From assembly GCA_955652635.1 (NCBI GenBank), contig CATPBN010000103.1, forward strand, positions 1 to 63,930: 63,930 bases of DNA, read 5' to 3'. This DNA is from an uncultured Gemmatimonadaceae bacterium. GTDB taxonomy: Bacteria > Gemmatimonadota > Gemmatimonadetes > Gemmatimonadales > Gemmatimonadaceae. The position numbers and the translations under genes were made by a program. Each line of letters begins with the position of its first letter. Position 1 is the stretch's first letter. Positions 60,987 to 63,930 of this stretch are shown here, piece by piece. The notes under the pieces are model-generated. The model was not told the origin of the DNA, did no database searches, and saw nothing but the letters and a program-made list of their open reading frames with translations.

Positions 60987-61898
60987 GTGTCTCGAGAACA
61001 GATGGTCGGCGCTTCCGTAGCTGGCTATAGCGTCAGGAAGGAAGTAGGCGAAGGCGGAACTTCAGCCGTATACCTGGCTGAACACCCGAATCATGGCACC
61101 GTCGCTCTAAAAGTGCTACGGGAAAAACTGCGCCAGGACGCGACAGCCGTTACTCGCTTCGTACGAGAAGCAAAATACGGCGCCCGTGTAAAGCATCCCA
61201 ACGTCGTTGAGACCATTGAAATAGGGCAGTCCGAGAGTGGTCTTCATTTTCTCGCAATCGAGTGGGCCGAAGGCGAGATTCTCGACCGTTACGCCAAGCA
61301 GTACGCCCCACTGCCGAGAGATGAGGTCTCGACTATTGTCTCGCAGATAGCTGCTGGGGTCCAGGCAGCTCACGATGCCGGAATCGTGCACCGTGATTTG
61401 AAACCGGAAAACGTGATGTACGACGCGAAGACCCGTCGGGTTAAGCTGCTCGATTTCGGCATTGCGACAGACACATCACAGGCTTCGGGCGACGAACGGC
61501 TCACACGCGCCGGGTTCTTCGTGGGGACTCTCATGTATATCGCCCCGGAAGCATTATCAGGCGAAATCGTGACTGCTGCTGCTGACCAGTACAGTCTGGC
61601 AACAATAGCCTATTACCTCCTCACGCGTTGCCTTCCCTATACCGCCAAAGCGCCACGTGAGATGTTTACCCAGCTCCTTACAATGCCTCCGATTCCTCTC
61701 AAAGATGCCGGAGAAGGCAATTTTGATTTTACGAGCGAACTCGACGCTGTTGTGATGCGCGCTCTGTCGCGCTCTCCCGCTGACCGGTACTCGAGCGTAG
61801 TCGTCTTCGCCAACGCTTTCGTGGAGGCTGCTAGTATCCCACCTGATCAGCCGAAGATTCTCACCAAGTTCAAAGGGCTACTTAGGCGCAGCCGTTAG
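60987..61898 (+). CDS. Hanks-type serine/threonine protein kinase
   Basis: 303 residues, all kinase: glycine loop GEGGTSAVYLAE, VALKVLRE with the ATP lysine, HRDLKPENVMYD, DFG in LLDFGIAT and GTLMYIAPEAL. There is no membrane helix, PASTA or other sensory domain after the kinase; the C-terminal 40 residues are basic. It should phosphorylate cytosolic targets; substrate unknown. GTG start at 60987 or ATG at 61002. Its 3' end overlaps that of the convergent histidine-kinase gene by 21 bp. Confidence 0.93.
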   Translation: MSREQMVGASVAGYSVRKEVGEGGTSAVYLAEHPNHGTVALKVLREKLRQDATAVTRFVREAKYGARVKHPNVVETIEIGQSESGLHFLAIEWAEGEILDRYAKQYAPLPRDEVSTIVSQIAAGVQAAHDAGIVHRDLKPENVMYDAKTRRVKLLDFGIATDTSQASGDERLTRAGFFVGTLMYIAPEALSGEIVTAAADQYSLATIAYYLLTRCLPYTAKAPREMFTQLLTMPPIPLKDAGEGNFDFTSELDAVVMRALSRSPADRYSSVVVFANAFVEAASIPPDQPKILTKFKGLLRRSR

Positions 61899-62834
61899 AT
61901 CGTCAGGATCAACAGGGAGCCAAAGTGTAAAGGTTGATCCTTTCCCCGGCTCACTCTCGAGCTTGATCATCCCTCCGATCAGGCCGGCAAGTCGCCTGGA
62001 GATAGCGAGCCCGAGTCCAGTGCCACGCTCTGCGGAGTTGCCGCGTGGACCCGCATCAACCTGCTCAAACTCTTCGAAGATCCGACTTTGGTCCGCCGGA
62101 TGAATCCCAATTCCGGTATCGATCACCTGTATTCCGATCCATGGATTGACCTGGTATGGAGCTCGATCTGGCAACGGAGGACCGCTCTCGAAGGAGGAGT
62201 CGACGAGGCGTGTACGAACGACGATTCCTCCATCATTCGTGTATTTCACGGCGTTTCCGAGAAGGTTTACGAGAATCTGGCGCAGGTGGGTGGGGTCGGT
62301 TCTAACTCGTGGCAGAGCCGCGCCCATGACGAGAGACAGAGTGAGTCCTTTTTCACTGACCAGTGATTCTATCTCGCTCGCAACATCCAGGACGAAGGGC
62401 CGCAGATCAATCGTCTCTGTATGAATCTCGAGCCGTCCCGCAGCCATCTTCGCCAGATCGAGAACCTGATCGACAAGGTGGCGGAGGTGGTTGGCGGATG
62501 CCTCGATGCGCTCGACAGGCTTTACCTGCCGTGGAGCTAGCTCTCCATATACACCCTCGCGAAGAAGGTCGACAAAACCGACAATCGCATTGAGAGGAGT
62601 ACGAAGCTCGTGAGACACGTTCGCGAGGAACTCACTCTTCATCCGATTCACGCGCAACAACTCAGAGGAAAGGCGCTCCAGTTCCTTGGAGCGCTCAACA
62701 AGACTGCGGGCCTGACGACGCTCATGCCGCAGCACCAGGGCAAGACCCAGAACCGTTGCAAGGGACACGATCCATCCAATGAGACTCGTCCAAGAATCAA
62801 ACCCAATCTGTGAAAGCGAATGCATTGACTCCAA
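61878..62834 (-). CDS. Sensor histidine kinase
   Basis: 318 residues. One N-terminal membrane helix (about 17-38) with almost no periplasmic part, then a coiled coil, HisKA with the phospho-accepting His in FLANVSHELRTPLNAIVGF, and an HATPase_c domain: N-box NLLGNAVKYTNDGG, DTGIGIHPADQ and GTGLGLAISRRLAG. Without an external sensor domain it may read the membrane or an accessory protein. No response regulator is adjacent, so it is an orphan. It overlaps the convergent Ser/Thr kinase by 21 bp and diverges from pyrE (27-bp gap). Confidence 0.93.
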   Translation of the reverse strand: MESMHSLSQIGFDSWTSLIGWIVSLATVLGLALVLRHERRQARSLVERSKELERLSSELLRVNRMKSEFLANVSHELRTPLNAIVGFVDLLREGVYGELAPRQVKPVERIEASANHLRHLVDQVLDLAKMAAGRLEIHTETIDLRPFVLDVASEIESLVSEKGLTLSLVMGAALPRVRTDPTHLRQILVNLLGNAVKYTNDGGIVVRTRLVDSSFESGPPLPDRAPYQVNPWIGIQVIDTGIGIHPADQSRIFEEFEQVDAGPRGNSAERGTGLGLAISRRLAGLIGGMIKLESEPGKGSTFTLWLPVDPDDLTAAPK

Positions 62835-62861
62835 TCATAAGAATCCATAACCTCTCGCACC

Positions 62862-63419
62862 ATGACCGACTACTCAGCGCTGATCACACTGCTTGCGCAA
62901 CGCTCCGCGAAGCGCGGTCGCTTCAAGCTTGCCTCAGGAAGGGAATCGGACTTTTATGTCGATGCACGTTTGACAACCATGAGCCCGGAAGGATTGGCCA
63001 TGATTGGGCCTCTTGCGCTCTCGACACTTCGGGAGACGGGCTGGACAGTCGATGCCGTAGGAGGCCTCACGCTCGGAGCTGACCCGATCTCGTACGCAAT
63101 CAGTTATGCGAGTGCTGCGTCGGACCGTCCGCTACGCGCTTTCACGGTGCGAAAAGAACCAAAAGCTCATGGCATGGGAAAGCTTCTCGAAGGACCCGTC
63201 GGGCAGGGAGACCGTGTTGCGATAATTGAGGACGTAATAACCACTGGCGGTTCCGCGCTGCGCGCAATTGAAGCTGTACGCAGCGCGAAAGTGTCCGTTG
63301 CCGGTGTTCTAGCATTGGTGGACCGTGAAGAGGGCGGGAGAGAAGCAATTGAAAAGACTGGTGTCAGCGTCACGACCCTCGTGACTGCGAGTCAAATCAT
63401 TGCTGCCCTTATACGCTAA
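62862..63419 (+). CDS. pyrE: Orotate phosphoribosyltransferase
   Basis: 185 residues, transfers phosphoribose from PRPP to orotate in UMP synthesis. The PRPP motif is VAIIEDVITTGGSALRAI, the N-terminal FKLASGRESDFYVDAR segment and the RKEPKAHGMGKLLEG loop carry the orotate/PRPP basic residues. Length is slightly shorter than the 210-residue enterobacterial enzyme but normal for many bacteria. ATG start at 62862; no strong ribosome binding site. Stop overlaps the convergent AraC-type gene by 4 nt. Other pyrimidine genes are absent here. Confidence 0.95.
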   Translation: MTDYSALITLLAQRSAKRGRFKLASGRESDFYVDARLTTMSPEGLAMIGPLALSTLRETGWTVDAVGGLTLGADPISYAISYASAASDRPLRAFTVRKEPKAHGMGKLLEGPVGQGDRVAIIEDVITTGGSALRAIEAVRSAKVSVAGVLALVDREEGGREAIEKTGVSVTTLVTASQIIAALIR

Positions 63420-63930
63420 GTAGTATCACCTCGTACGGGTTTGTGTGATTTGGGTATCCAGCCTGGGTAAGCTGCTGACGGGTGAAATGTGCAAAGCACG
63501 TCTACATAAGGAAGAACCAGCTCTGTTCTGAAAAACCGAAGCATACCCTGTCCATCGTATGTGCTCCTGAATTTTACTGGAGACATTTTCATGATTGTGC
63601 GCACATGGCGGCCGAAGCTTTGGGGCGACGAATAGTCCAGATGATTTGCTACTCGAGCTACCGACAGTCCTGGATTCTCGAAGAGACGAGCAGCACGTAT
63701 CAATCTGGCGAGGAATAGATATCGTGTGGGAGCCGGCAGCTTTGCCCTGAAGAAACGACTCATCAAAGTGCTCGGCAGAATGTTCAGGTGACGAGCCAGT
63801 TGCCGTACCGTCGAGATTCTCGGAGAGGTATCAAATAGCAGCTCGAAGAATCTCCAGCAATCCTTAGATACTCCCGGTAGATCCAGACCAATCTGAGTAA
63901 GTGCAGAACGTTGCAGATCGGTTGACGCTT
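63416..63930 (-). CDS. AraC-type regulator, N-terminal part beyond window
   Basis: The frame stays open to the window end without a start, so at least 171 C-terminal residues are visible. Two tandem helix-turn-helix motifs of the AraC family are seen: STVRQLARHLNILPSTMMSRFF and LSVARVANHLDYSSPQSFGRHV, followed by the KMSPVKF ending typical of the family. The tail after this is a short low-complexity stretch. The ligand-binding domain lies outside the window, so the signal cannot be guessed. Transcribed toward pyrE and overlapping its stop by 4 nt. Confidence 0.8.
   Translation of the reverse strand, partial: ASTDLQRSALTQIGLDLPGVSKDCWRFFELLFDTSPRISTVRQLARHLNILPSTLMSRFFRAKLPAPTRYLFLARLIRAARLFENPGLSVARVANHLDYSSPQSFGRHVRTIMKMSPVKFRSTYDGQGMLRFFRTELVLPYVDVLCTFHPSAAYPGWIPKSHKPVRGDTT

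Overview
The window reads as a compact chromosomal segment of a moderately GC-rich, Gram-negative (diderm) bacterium. Many products carry lipoprotein signal peptides, and there is an outer-membrane barrel candidate. Gene content (GWxTD protein, M1/M16/M28 secreted peptidases, ArgR-controlled arginine genes, UMF1 transporter) would suit Gemmatimonadota. That assignment is inference from gene content only; no rRNA is present to test it. I see about 60 protein genes. I found no tRNA, rRNA, CRISPR array, insertion sequence or prophage. No stretch above about 300 bases lacks a gene. Base composition looks even throughout, so there is no obvious island.

Region by region. 1-2.8 kb: the 3' part of a DNA ligase D gene and a small unknown gene. 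2.9-8.6 kb (minus): an NrtR-type regulator with its operator, then desaturase, YggX-like iron protein and GH3 lipoprotein as one run, then an M1 peptidase. 8.7-11.4 kb (plus): aldo/keto reductase, a metallo-beta-lactamase-fold hydrolase and a histone-H1-like basic protein. 11.4-20.9 kb (minus): argC-argB-argD, then a lipoprotein, a secreted phosphatase, an Smr protein, an M28 peptidase, a Crp/Fnr regulator and an esterase. 21-24.3 kb (plus): argR, argG, argH, divergent from argCBD across a palindromic operator. 24.3-31.1 kb: outer-membrane barrel, small HTH protein with its own palindrome, cold-shock protein, ispG, a Mesh1/SpoT-like HD protein coupled to fRMsr, a Wzz/BY-kinase-like protein and a cupredoxin lipoprotein. 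31.3-34.7 kb: an orphan hisA and an M16 peptidase pair.

34.7-42.8 kb: murB, then a minus-strand run whose genes overlap by 4 nt: serA, FAD-linked 2-hydroxyacid dehydrogenase, serB, class V aminotransferase and an ABC-F ATPase. This looks like a complete, non-canonical serine operon. The FAD enzyme could re-oxidise D-2-hydroxyglutarate made by SerA. 42.8-49.6 kb: hydrolases, an NfeD-like protein, mnmG, an EamA transporter and a KirBac-type potassium channel.

49.6-63.9 kb: a SIMPL protein, two parS-like palindromes directly upstream of parA-parB, a Nif3-like protein, a UMF1 transporter coupled to an acyltransferase, polA (first exonuclease Asp apparently replaced by Ala), a GWxTD lipoprotein, a Ser/Thr kinase facing a histidine kinase, pyrE, and an AraC-type regulator cut by the window end. 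mnmG and parAB with parS suggest a position in the origin half of the chromosome. Many genes overlap end to end or start to stop, so translational coupling is probably widespread.
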